This document shows positions 8,648 through 16,527 of a DNA stretch of 52,771 nucleotides, piece after piece. The stretch's first letter is position 1. Every line of letters begins with the position of its first letter. The position numbers and the translations under genes are program-made. The stretch is taken from positions 1 to 52,771 of the forward strand of contig NZ_AUBI01000020.1 of assembly GCF_000429165.1 (NCBI RefSeq). The letters run 5' to 3'. This DNA comes from Acetobacter nitrogenifigens DSM 23921 = NBRC 105050. GTDB taxonomy: Bacteria > Pseudomonadota > Alphaproteobacteria > Acetobacterales > Acetobacteraceae. The notes under the pieces are model-generated. The model saw only the letters and a program-made list of their open reading frames with translations, was not told the origin of the DNA and ran no database searches.

Positions 8648-9925
8648 ATGACCCAGCCCGAAGCATTATCCACCGCCACGCTCCGCAGCCCATTTCTGCA
8701 GGAAGCCACCGCGCGCGGGTTCCTCTATCAGTGCACTGACGTCGAAGCTCTCGACGCCGCCATGTTGGCCGGCCCGGTCACAGGCTATATCGGCTTCGAT
8801 CCCACCGCTGACAGCCTGCACGTTGGCTCGGCGACGCAGATCATGTTGCTGCGCCTGTTGCAAAAACACGGCCACCGCCCAGTCGCACTCCTTGGCGGCG
8901 GAACGGCGAAAATCGGCGATCCATCCTTCCGCGAAGAAGCCCGCTCACTGATGAGCGAAGAGACTATCGCAACGAACATAGCCGGAATCGAGAAAAGCCT
9001 GCGGCAGTTCATGACGTTCGGCGAGGGCTCTTCTGACGCCGTTCTCGCCAACAACGCCGATTGGCTCGACCGCCTTCCCTATATCGAATTGCTTCGCGAA
9101 GTCGGCGTGCATTTCTCGGTCAATCGTATGCTGTCTTTCGATTCCGTGAGATCGCGTCTCGAGCGCGAGCAGGGCCTGACGTTCCTCGAGTTCAACTATT
9201 CCATTTTGCAGTCTTTTGATTTCCGAGAACTGAATCGACGTCACGGCGTAAATCTGCAGATGGGCGGGTCCGACCAATGGGGTAATATCGTCTCGGGCAT
9301 CGACCTTGTCCGCCGCACGGACGGCAAGCAAGTCTTCGGCCTGACCGCGCCGCTGCTGACCACGTCGTCCGGCGCCAAGATGGGCAAATCCGCCAAGGGC
9401 GCCGTTTGGCTGTCGGCGGAGCGGCTGCCCGTGTTCGAGTACTGGCAGTTCTGGCGCAACACGGAAGATGCAGATGTCGGCCGCTTCCTCAAGCTCTTCA
9501 CCGATCTGCCGGTGGAGGAGTGCGATCGTCTCGCCGCAGCAGAAGGCGCCGGGATCAACGAGGCCAAAAAAATCCTCGCCACGGAGGCGACCGCCCTGTG
9601 TCACGGGCGCGCCGCCGCCGAGGAAGCCGCCGAGACCGCACGACGCGTGTTTGAGGCTGGGCAGCATGTGGACACCCTGCCGACGCGCACGCTTCCTCAC
9701 GCTGACCTTGCCGAAGGCATTCCCGCCTTCCGTATTTTTGCAGAGGCTGGACTAGTCGCCAGCAACGGCGAGGCGCGGCGCCTGATCCGTGGTGGCGGCG
9801 CACGCGTCAATGACATAGCGGTGACGGATGAGGGGCAGATCGTCTCTTTCGCCGACGCGGTCGACGGCGTAGTCAAGCTGTCTTCCGGCAAGAAGCACCA
9901 TGTGCTGGTGCGGGCGGGTACATGA
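8648..9925 (+). CDS. tyrS: Tyrosyl-tRNA synthetase
   Basis: 425 residues; charges tRNA-Tyr. Class I features are clear: [16 protein letters not shown] with the HVGS variant of [16 protein letters not shown] for tyrosine and ATP binding, and the KMSKS loop as KMGKS. The C-terminal ~70 residues are an S4-like RNA-binding domain ([15 protein letters not shown]). I chose the ATG at 8648; a GTG at 8606 in the same frame lies inside a hairpin arm and would add 14 unconserved residues. It converges on the GIY-YIG gene. Confidence 0.96.
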   Translation: MTQPEALSTATLRSPFLQEATARGFLYQCTDVEALDAAMLAGPVTGYIGFDPTADSLHVGSATQIMLLRLLQKHGHRPVALLGGGTAKIGDPSFREEARSLMSEETIATNIAGIEKSLRQFMTFGEGSSDAVLANNADWLDRLPYIELLREVGVHFSVNRMLSFDSVRSRLEREQGLTFLEFNYSILQSFDFRELNRRHGVNLQMGGSDQWGNIVSGIDLVRRTDGKQVFGLTAPLLTTSSGAKMGKSAKGAVWLSAERLPVFEYWQFWRNTEDADVGRFLKLFTDLPVEECDRLAAAEGAGINEAKKILATEATALCHGRAAAEEAAETARRVFEAGQHVDTLPTRTLPHADLAEGIPAFRIFAEAGLVASNGEARRLIRGGGARVNDIAVTDEGQIVSFADAVDGVVKLSSGKKHHVLVRAGT

Positions 9926-9957
9926 TTTACATTGCAGATGCGGAAAATTGCCTGAAC

Positions 9958-9993
9958 AGCAATAGGGGAGAGCACTTCTTCTCCCTTATTGCT
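9958..9993. terminator. Bidirectional terminator between tyrS and the GIY-YIG gene
   Basis: AGCAATAGGGGAGA pairs with TCTCCCTTATTGCT across a short loop, one mismatch. It overlaps the last codons and stop of the minus-strand gene, and serves both convergent transcripts. Confidence 0.7.
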
Positions 9994-10903
9994 TTCGTTC
10001 CATCACGTCAGCCAAAGATCGTCCTGTCCGGTCTTTCCATTCAAACCAACCGTTAGCCGAACGCCCAAGCAGGTAGACCGCGCCAGGGCTGGGCGATTTG
10101 AAAAGAGTATCCCGCGTATAAACGATGCGAGAGCCATCGATGCGCAAAGCACCCTGATCAATCAGGTTTTGGCGCTTGCGATAGTAATTATGCCGACTGA
10201 AACTATCTGATACTTCAGACCGCCCATAAGATCCCGACAACACTACCAAACCCTCCTCCGTGTATCGAGCCTGTCCCTCCACGCCAGGAGCCAAGCAGTA
10301 AACGGTCACACCTTCTTCATCGGAAGAAATGTTACTTGGTTCCGCAGCCTCGAAAACTGGCGTCGCATCGGTCGATGTCTGACGGCGGGAACGAAGCAAC
10401 GGTTCGAAGAGAGGATATCCCAGCGTCGTGAATAATATATCGAGCGTTTCAAAAACCTCCCGGCATTCCGCTTCCATGGCTGGCGGAGTATGTGGCTTGC
10501 TGCCCGCAGTTCCGTTTTCCAGTTCAAAACGCTCTGCACGCGCGGCTTTGCCAATCGCCAGCCATTCCAGATAATAAGCGTGTGTAACTGTAAGGCTTTG
10601 CGTCATCGATAACGAAATCAGCGCTCTATTCCAGAAATCTTTCTTTTCACTATGTTGTTTCAGGCGCGTTCTGAAATTTCCCGTTTGGCCAATATAGGCC
10701 TTTGGGACGCTCGTTTCTTCATTTTCACCGAGCAATGCGTAAACCCCGACATAGTCGGCCTCAGGCATGGCAAGAAACGCGCTCAAACATATGCGCGGTA
10801 CTTCAATTACCTGTAATATCCTTGTGGTAATCGAAGCGACACGAATACCTTGAGGATCGCCGCCGGGAAGAAATATCTGAATCGTTTGTGGGTGCGGCAT
10901 CAT
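9986..10903 (-). CDS. GIY-YIG nuclease-domain protein with C-terminal DUF4357-like domain
   Basis: 305 residues. An N-terminal ~45 residues precede a GIY-YIG domain: VGVYALLG for the GIY strand, AYIGQTGNFRTRLKQH for YIG plus the catalytic arginine, and HAYYLEWLAIGKA with the conserved glutamate. The C-terminal ~85 residues (GQARYTEEGLVVLSGSYG onward) match DUF4357, usually found fused to such domains. These proteins are scattered in accessory regions; roles in defence or DNA repair are suspected but unproven. The gene and the stretch to 11116 are visibly AT-richer than both flanks, which suggests transfer. No clear ribosome binding site precedes the tandem ATG. Confidence 0.85.
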   Translation of the reverse strand: MMPHPQTIQIFLPGGDPQGIRVASITTRILQVIEVPRICLSAFLAMPEADYVGVYALLGENEETSVPKAYIGQTGNFRTRLKQHSEKKDFWNRALISLSMTQSLTVTHAYYLEWLAIGKAARAERFELENGTAGSKPHTPPAMEAECREVFETLDILFTTLGYPLFEPLLRSRRQTSTDATPVFEAAEPSNISSDEEGVTVYCLAPGVEGQARYTEEGLVVLSGSYGRSEVSDSFSRHNYYRKRQNLIDQGALRIDGSRIVYTRDTLFKSPSPGAVYLLGRSANGWFEWKDRTGRSLADVMERKQ

Positions 10904-11116
10904 GATTTTATACGCAAACGTATCGTTCGGTCAGACAGAATTGATCGACGTAAGGGGCCACACCCGTAGGATAATTATAGATATTCACCCTCATCATTCG
11001 CAAGCGACACTCCCCAACCGCCGCCCTGCTCAAAGCGCACGCCGGGTAACACGACCACCATCAACAATTCGAAAAGCTCTTTTAATTATAAATATTTTCA
11101 CACAAAATCCCACAAA

Positions 11117-11509
11117 TCACCCCTGATACGAAGAAATCTCCACCAGATTCCGATCCGGATCGCGGCAGTAAACCGACGTGATCGGCCCCAGCGCGCCAAG
11201 ACGCGCCACGGGGCCTTCCACCACCTCGACGCCACATTTGCGCAAATGCTCGATGATTTCTTCGCTGCGAACGGCGGCAACGAAACACAAATCATTCGCG
11301 CCGCAGGTGGAGTATTCGGCGGTCTCCCACCCCTCCATCCCCTCGGGACGCAGATTGATCTTCTGCCCGCCGAATTTCAGGGCGGTGCGGTTGTGGCGAC
11401 CGTATTCTTCGCGCTCCATGCCCAGGACGCGCTGGTACCATGACGCCGAAATTTCGACGTCGCGAACCGTCAGCACAATATGATCAAGACGATCGACGGT
11501 AAAACGCAT
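11117..11509 (-). CDS. VOC-family (glyoxalase/dioxygenase-fold) protein
   Basis: 130 residues with two beta-alpha-beta-beta-beta repeats. It starts DRLDHIVLTVRDVEISASWYQRV, has candidate metal ligands at the first histidine and the terminal glutamate (DPDRNLVEISSY), and a middle GANDLCF strand. The fold includes lactoylglutathione lyases, fosfomycin-resistance-type transferases and dioxygenases; the substrate cannot be assigned. I chose the ATG at 11509, just ahead of the first strand and preceded by GGAAGG; the longer frame to 11593 adds residues that do not look conserved. Confidence 0.8.
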   Translation of the reverse strand: MRFTVDRLDHIVLTVRDVEISASWYQRVLGMEREEYGRHNRTALKFGGQKINLRPEGMEGWETAEYSTCGANDLCFVAAVRSEEIIEHLRKCGVEVVEGPVARLGALGPITSVYCRDPDRNLVEISSYQG

Positions 11510-11643
11510 TCCACGAGCACCTTCCACAAGAGGGACCACAACCTTGCCGAACCGGGGTCCGGCGCGTTGCGACCGCACGCCCCAAAAACGCAAAGGGCCG
11601 CGCCACCGCCTCTATGGGGGCATAAAACGGGAGGAATGCAAGC

Positions 11644-11668
11644 CCCTCGGGATCTAACGCCCCGAGGG
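11644..11668 (-). terminator. Fumarase gene terminator
   Basis: CCCTCGGG (11644-11651) and CCCGAGGG (11661-11668) form an 8-bp stem just beyond the fumarase stop on the minus strand. No T-run follows, so strength is uncertain. Confidence 0.55.
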
Positions 11669-11686
11669 ATCTGGCTCAGACCCGTA

Positions 11687-13375
11687 TCAGGTCAGGCCGG
11701 CGTAGAAGTCATTGCCCTTGTCGTCGATGACGATGAAGGCCGGGAAGTCCTCGACCTCGATCTTCCAGACGGCTTCCATCCCAAGCTCGGGGTATTCCAG
11801 AACCTCCACCTTCCGGATGCAATCCTGCGCCAGACGCGCAGCCGGGCCGCCGACGGAACCCAGATAGAAGCCGCCATAACTCTGGCAGGCGTCCTTGACG
11901 GCCTTGGAGCGGTTGCCCTTCGCCAGCATGACGAAAGACCCGCCGGCCTTCTGCAGGTCGTTGACGTAGGAATCCATGCGCCCGGCCGTGGTCGGGCCAA
12001 AGGAACCGGTCGGCATGCCTGCGGGCGTCTTCGCAGGGCCAGCATAATAGACCGGATGGTCCTTCAGGTACTGAGGCAGCCCCTCACCCCTATCCAGACG
12101 TTCCTTAAACTTGGCGTGCGCGATGTCACGCGCCACGACAACCGTTCCCGTCAAAGCTAGACGCTTCTTGACCGGGTGTTTCGACAGTTCCGCACGGATT
12201 TCGTTCATCGGGCGGTTAAGATCGATCTTCACGACCTCGCCGCCAAGATGCGCGTCCGTCGTCTCGGGCAGGAAGCGAGCCGGATCACGCTCAAGCTGTT
12301 CGAGGAACACACCTTCGGCGCTGATATACGCCTTGGCCTGACGATCAGCGGAACATGACACGCCGATGCCAACCGGAAAGGATGCGCCGTGGCGCGGCAG
12401 GCGGATGACACGGACGTCATGGCAGAAATATTTGCCGCCGAACTGCGCACCGATGCCCAGCTTCTGAGTCAGCTTCAGCACTTCGGCTTCCATCGCCTCG
12501 TCACGGAACGCCTGAGCGTTTTCGTTGCCTTCGCGGGGAAGAGAATCGTAATAATGGGTGGAGGCCATCTTGACCGTCTTGAGCGTCTGCTCGGCCGACA
12601 GACCGCCCAGAACGATCGCGAGGTGATAGGGCGGACAGGCGGACGTGCCGAGCGTCTTCAGCTTCGTCTCAAGCCATTTGAGCAGGTTTTCCTTGCTTGA
12701 GATCAGCGCGCGCGTTTCCTGAAACAGAAACGTCTTGTTGGCCGACCCGCCGCCCTTGGCGACGAACAGGAAATCATACTGCTCGGGATGATACGTGCCG
12801 GGATTGGCGGCGATATCCACCTGCACAGGTAGATTGGTGCCGGTGTTCTTTTCTTCGAAAATCGTCAGCGGCGCCATCTGGGAGTAACGGAGCGCCGTGC
12901 CGGTGTAGGTATTGTAGACCCCACGCGACAGCGCTTCCTCGTCATTGCCTTCCACCCACACCCGCTGGCCTTTTTTACCGACGACGATCGCCGTTCCGGT
13001 GTCCTGGCACATGGGGAGCGCGCCGCCAGCGGAAATGCAGGCGTTCTTGAGAAGATCGAGCGCAACGAACTTGTCGTTGTCGGACGCTTCCGGGTCTTTG
13101 AGAATTCGGGTCAGCGATTCCAGATGCCCCGGCCGCAGCAGATGCGCGATGTCGTTGAACGCCTCGGTCGCCAGCGCCTCAAGAGCCGTAGCCTCGACAC
13201 GCAGCACGGTCCGGCCATCGACCGTCAGAGTGCTCACGCCCTCTACATCAAGCTTGCGGTACGGCGTTTCATCGTTACCGAGCTGGAACACTGGAGCGTA
13301 AGCGAAATCCCGTGTCGCTGAAGTCTTGGCGGCGGAGGAATCCGGCGCTTTTGCGACGGGGGTCTGAACAGTCAT
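11687..13375 (-). CDS. fumA: Class I fumarate hydratase (Fe-S, FumA/FumB type)
   Basis: 562 residues, full length for the oxygen-sensitive [4Fe-4S] class I fumarase that interconverts fumarate and malate in the TCA cycle. Three conserved cysteines suitable for the cluster are visible: [17 protein letters not shown] and GVSCSADRQ. The N-terminal catalytic domain runs to about residue 360; the C-terminal part has TAGRMDSYV and GGPAA. No class II fumarase is in the window. It lies 42 bp downstream of sspB on the same strand and may be cotranscribed. The symbol is by family; fumA and fumB cannot be told apart here. Confidence 0.92.
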   Translation of the reverse strand: MTVQTPVAKAPDSSAAKTSATRDFAYAPVFQLGNDETPYRKLDVEGVSTLTVDGRTVLRVEATALEALATEAFNDIAHLLRPGHLESLTRILKDPEASDNDKFVALDLLKNACISAGGALPMCQDTGTAIVVGKKGQRVWVEGNDEEALSRGVYNTYTGTALRYSQMAPLTIFEEKNTGTNLPVQVDIAANPGTYHPEQYDFLFVAKGGGSANKTFLFQETRALISSKENLLKWLETKLKTLGTSACPPYHLAIVLGGLSAEQTLKTVKMASTHYYDSLPREGNENAQAFRDEAMEAEVLKLTQKLGIGAQFGGKYFCHDVRVIRLPRHGASFPVGIGVSCSADRQAKAYISAEGVFLEQLERDPARFLPETTDAHLGGEVVKIDLNRPMNEIRAELSKHPVKKRLALTGTVVVARDIAHAKFKERLDRGEGLPQYLKDHPVYYAGPAKTPAGMPTGSFGPTTAGRMDSYVNDLQKAGGSFVMLAKGNRSKAVKDACQSYGGFYLGSVGGPAARLAQDCIRKVEVLEYPELGMEAVWKIEVEDFPAFIVIDDKGNDFYAGLT

Positions 13376-13417
13376 GGTCTCGGTCTCCCGACGTGCGTTC
13401 AGCCGACGAGCACACCG

Positions 13418-13954
13418 TCAGCCTTGATTCGGGCCCTTCTTGCGGAATGCGTCGAGGCTTACGACCGCAGGAGAAGCGTCGGGTTCTGGCTCCGACCGCT
13501 CTTCCTGAACGGAGGCGGTTTCTTCCAGCACGGGCGCCGCCGCATCCGGCTCGTCCGGCGTCGTGAAACGCAGGGAGAGCTGGATATGCGGGTCCGCGAA
13601 TCCCGTAATCGCCGCAACCGGGATCACAAGCGTCGAACCGACCCCGCCAAAAGACAGTCCAACCGAGACGCAGCTCCTGGCCCTGTCGACCGTAAGGTCC
13701 CAGAACTGATGCTGCAGCACGATGGTCATCTCATGCGGGTACTGGGCGCGGAGCCGGGCCGGAATCTCCACACCAGGCCAGTCGGTGCGGAAAGACACAT
13801 AGAAATGGTGGCCGCCCGCAAGCCCCTCCCGGCTCACATGTTCGAGCGCACGCAACATCACCTCACGATAGGCGTCTTCCATCCACGCCTCGTAAGGCAG
13901 GAGGCTCTCCGGCAGTTCGCCGCCAAACTCGGTGTCGTCGTGATCGCTGGCCAT
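13418..13954 (-). CDS. sspB: ClpXP adaptor SspB (alphaproteobacterial type)
   Basis: 178 residues. SspB binds the tmRNA-encoded degradation tag and delivers tagged proteins to ClpXP. The core (residues ~15-125) shows YEAWMEDAYREVMLRALEHV, HHFYVSFRT and FWDLTV, matching the alpha-type SspB fold. A proline- and glutamate-rich linker follows, and the C terminus ends VVSLDAFRKKGPNQG, in the position of the short ClpX-docking tail. The ATG at 13954 follows AGGGG at good spacing; the longer frame to 14113 is not conserved. The gene lies just downstream of the tmRNA gene on the same strand. Confidence 0.9.
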   Translation of the reverse strand: MASDHDDTEFGGELPESLLPYEAWMEDAYREVMLRALEHVSREGLAGGHHFYVSFRTDWPGVEIPARLRAQYPHEMTIVLQHQFWDLTVDRARSCVSVGLSFGGVGSTLVIPVAAITGFADPHIQLSLRFTTPDEPDAAAPVLEETASVQEERSEPEPDASPAVVSLDAFRKKGPNQG

Positions 13955-14163
13955 CGCAAAAGCCCCTGTTTTTAACAAGCGTCCCCCTTGCGCCGTGCGC
14001 TTCGGAGACGGTCTTTCGGACGCGCGGCGCAACATGCCGACGCCAGCCCGTTTGGAAGAGGGATGCGGCAAACAGGAGCCGAACGCAAGCGCCGTCGGGC
14101 GATGCGTCGTCACGCAAGGGTGAACGCGCCAGAACCGTCATGGGTCGCGAAGAAAACTGAAGT

Positions 14164-14193
14164 GGGAGGGCTTCTGTTGCCCGGTGCCCTCCC
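14164..14193 (-). terminator. tmRNA 3' hairpin/terminator
   Basis: GGGAGGGC (minus, 14193-14186) pairs with GCCCTCCC (14171-14164), followed by ACTTCAGTTTTCTT. An intrinsic terminator for the tmRNA precursor, or its last helix. Confidence 0.65.
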
Positions 14194-14209
14194 GAACCGC
14201 GCTTATCGC

Positions 14210-14248
14210 TTATGCAGCGACAGCGAGCACCTCAGAGTTATCGTTGGC
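14210..14248 (-). other. tmRNA tag reading frame (ANDNSEVLAVAA, stop TAA)
   Basis: Minus-strand codons GCC AAC GAT AAC TCT GAG GTG CTC GCT GTC GCT GCA TAA give ANDNSEVLAVAA. The AAND start and hydrophobic AVAA end are the signals read by SspB and ClpX. Confidence 0.95.
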
Positions 14249-14461
14249 ACTTGTGATTTAGCCCGATGACGGTGGTACAATGCCGGGCAAAAGGAACGGT
14301 TTTACCACGCGTGTCGAGCCTGTTTCGTCCCCATGTTTCCCCGCCCCGAAAGGCTGGAGGAGATGGTGGAGACGCCGGGTACCGCCCCCGGGTCCACAAC
14401 GCTTATTCTACGTTCCGTTTATCGCCATAGCCAAGGGGCCGAAGCCCCTCCTGCACGGCGA

Positions 14462-14490
14462 CATATAGGCGTCCGATTCACTGTGCGCAA
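14462..14490 (-). promoter_or_regulatory. Predicted tmRNA promoter
   Basis: -35 TTGCGC (14490-14485) and -10 TATATG (14467-14462) with 17-nt spacing, placing the start near 14455, just upstream of the acceptor piece. Prediction only. Confidence 0.5.
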
Positions 14491-14615
14491 GCGCTCGCCA
14501 TCCCAAAGCGGAGCCACCGCGATCTGCGCGCAACCTCTTGTGACCAGAGCTTTTCCAACCGCCCCCCTCAGGTCGCGTAATATACGCCGACAGACCACCG
14601 CCCCGGAGGCCCACA

Positions 14616-15203
14616 ATGAAGCATCTTCCACTCCTCCGCCGCTCCATCCTGCTTGCGGCGATCTGCCTGGCGCCGACTGGCGAACGCGCCATCGCCCAGC
14701 CGAGCCAGCGACCGCATACGGCCAGACCGGACGCGGCCGCACTGGCGGCGCAGCAGCTTCGCGACCAGGTCGGCCTCGCCGCCTTCACCGCGCCAGACTT
14801 CCGTCCCGGAACGGTGAAGCACATGGTCATGTTCGAACTGCGTCCGGGCGCCACGGACGCCCAACGCAAGATGGTGGTTCAGGAATTTCTGGATCTTGCC
14901 CGCCTGTCCCGCCGCCCAAACGGCTCGACCGTCGTCCAGTCGATCGAGACCGGCTTGCAGGATAGCGGCGAAGGCGTTGATCGAGGCCTCCAACTGGGGT
15001 TCCTCGTCACGTTCAAGTCGCAGGGCGACAGGAATTTCTATGTAGGGCGACCGATTGTGAATGACCCCGCGTTCTTCGACGCCGCGCACGAGCGCTACAA
15101 ACAAAAAGTCGGCGCCCTGCTGCAACAGGTCGTGGTGTTCGACTTCCCGGTGTCCGCCACAACTACGCTCGCGGCATTCAGCGGAGGCCACCCCAGCCGG
15201 TAA
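14616..15203 (+). CDS. Secreted Dabb (stress-responsive A/B-barrel) domain protein
   Basis: 195 residues. An N-terminal signal sequence (about residues 8-31, cleavage near AIA-QP) is followed by a low-complexity Ala/Arg/Gln stretch. From residue ~68 a Dabb ferredoxin-like domain is visible: VKHMVMFELRPGATDAQRK, then QLGFLVTFKS, DPAFFDAAHERYK and a final VVVFDFPV strand. Cytoplasmic Dabb proteins are small dimers; an exported one is less usual and its function is unknown. It is divergent from tmRNA and ahead of thyX. Confidence 0.72.
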   Translation: MKHLPLLRRSILLAAICLAPTGERAIAQPSQRPHTARPDAAALAAQQLRDQVGLAAFTAPDFRPGTVKHMVMFELRPGATDAQRKMVVQEFLDLARLSRRPNGSTVVQSIETGLQDSGEGVDRGLQLGFLVTFKSQGDRNFYVGRPIVNDPAFFDAAHERYKQKVGALLQQVVVFDFPVSATTTLAAFSGGHPSR

Positions 15204-15356
15204 CGGTCGCCGCTTGCGCAGCGCCATTCCCGCACGTTCCTATCCGGAGTCCCGCGTGCTAGAGGTCTTCACCCGACACGAAGGTCGCCACGCGCCCTCG
15301 CAGCGCATGCGAACGATCCTCGCCATCCCTTTTTCGAAGGCGCCAGACCACCAGCC

Positions 15357-16265
15357 ATGCCCCTGACCGACGCCCAACGCGCCGAGATCGAAGCCCACTC
15401 CCAGGCCTCGGCTCCCACACACCGCCCAACCGTTCCCGCACTCGAGGAAAAGCTGTTCAAGCCGATCCCCGTGCTCGACCACGGCTTCATCCGCGTTATC
15501 GATTACATGGGCGACGATTCGGCGGTCGTTCAGGCGGCGCGCGTGTCCTACGGACGCGGCACCAAGAAGGTTTCTGAAGATTCGGGCCTGATCCGCTATC
15601 TTATGCGGCACAGGCATTCGACGCCGTTCGAGATGTGCGAGATCAAGTTCCACATCAAACTGCCGATCTTCATCGCCCGGCAGTGGATCCGGCACCGCAC
15701 GGCCAACGTCAACGAATACTCGGCGCGTTATTCGATCCTCGATAACGAGTTCTATCTGCCCGCCCCCGAACATATGGCGGCACAGAGCGCCAGCAACCGT
15801 CAGGGGCGCGGCGATACGCTCGACGCCGAGACCGCGCAGCAGGTGATGGAGCTTCTGCGCGACGACGCCGCCAGATGCTACCGAACCTACGAACACCTGC
15901 TGGACACCGACGAAGGCCCCGGGCTCGCCCGCGAACTGGCGCGCATGAACCTGACGCTGAACGCCTATACGCAGTGGTACTGGAAGGTCGATCTGCATAA
16001 CCTGATGCACTTCCTGTCCCTGCGGATCGACCCGCACGCGCAGTACGAAATCCGCGCCTATGCAGAAGCGATGCTCGACATCCTTCGAGCGTGGGTTCCC
16101 GTCACCGCCGAAGCGTTTCAGGACTACCGCGTCGGCGCCTTCACGTTCTCGGCCTCCATGCTCGCGGCCCTGCGCCGGATGCTGGCGGGCGAAGCGGTGA
16201 CGCAGCCCGATTCCGGCCTCAGCAAACGCGAGTGGGAAGAGTTTCAGGCCGCGATTCGTGCCTGA
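15357..16265 (+). CDS. thyX: Flavin-dependent thymidylate synthase ThyX
   Basis: 302 residues. Makes dTMP from dUMP using methylene-tetrahydrofolate, FAD and NADPH. The ThyX signature RHR(x)7S is at R112-H113-R114 to S122 ([11 protein letters not shown]); [10 protein letters not shown] precedes it and [11 protein letters not shown] carries further FAD/substrate residues. The N-terminal ~40 residues are an extension. No thyA is in the window, so this may be the organism's only route to dTMP, though that cannot be told here. Its last codons overlap the next small gene. Confidence 0.95.
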   Translation: MPLTDAQRAEIEAHSQASAPTHRPTVPALEEKLFKPIPVLDHGFIRVIDYMGDDSAVVQAARVSYGRGTKKVSEDSGLIRYLMRHRHSTPFEMCEIKFHIKLPIFIARQWIRHRTANVNEYSARYSILDNEFYLPAPEHMAAQSASNRQGRGDTLDAETAQQVMELLRDDAARCYRTYEHLLDTDEGPGLARELARMNLTLNAYTQWYWKVDLHNLMHFLSLRIDPHAQYEIRAYAEAMLDILRAWVPVTAEAFQDYRVGAFTFSASMLAALRRMLAGEAVTQPDSGLSKREWEEFQAAIRA

Positions 16266-16467
16266 CGGCGGGACCTGGGGAACGGCTAAAGGCGGCGGTC
16301 CGCAAGACGGTCGCCCGACGCGCCCTCCCCGCCCACCGAGCTTCACGCCGTTTGTGATCGCCGCCGCAGTCCTCGTGGTCATATGGGCCGCGATGGAATT
16401 TTTCCTGCCGCCAACACATCCCGCTCATTGGAAAGACCTCTTTCACAGCGAACAAACCTCTCGCTGA
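16258..16467 (+). CDS. Small single-pass membrane protein, unknown function
   Basis: 69 residues from a GTG overlapping the end of thyX by 8 bases. A proline- and glycine-rich N-terminal ~28 residues lead into one hydrophobic helix ([20 protein letters not shown]) and a short polar tail. The overlap suggests translational coupling with thyX. No family recognised; the start codon is a guess. Confidence 0.5.
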   Translation: MPDGGTWGTAKGGGPQDGRPTRPPRPPSFTPFVIAAAVLVVIWAAMEFFLPPTHPAHWKDLFHSEQTSR

Positions 16468-16527
16468 GATCGAATGCGCACTGCGCAGCGCTTGACCTGC
16501 CGGATCGGCTCGCCATAACGATTCGCC

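Larger units (their letters stand above)
14164..14455 (-). ncRNA. ssrA: Two-piece (circularly permuted) tmRNA
   Basis: Rescues stalled ribosomes and tags the products. On the minus strand the acceptor piece comes first and ends with the T-arm and 3' terminus GGTACCCGGCGTCTCCACCA (CCA at 14364-14366). After a 31-nt intervening segment (14333-14363) the coding piece starts GGGGACG at 14332; these 7 bases pair with CGTCTCC of the acceptor 3' end. AAACAGGCTCGACA follows, then the tag frame. CGTTCC of the coding piece can pair with GGAACG of the acceptor piece, as expected for helix P2. The permuted arrangement is typical of alphaproteobacteria. The ends (~14455 and ~14164) are inferred from a promoter and a terminator hairpin. 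Confidence 0.93.
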
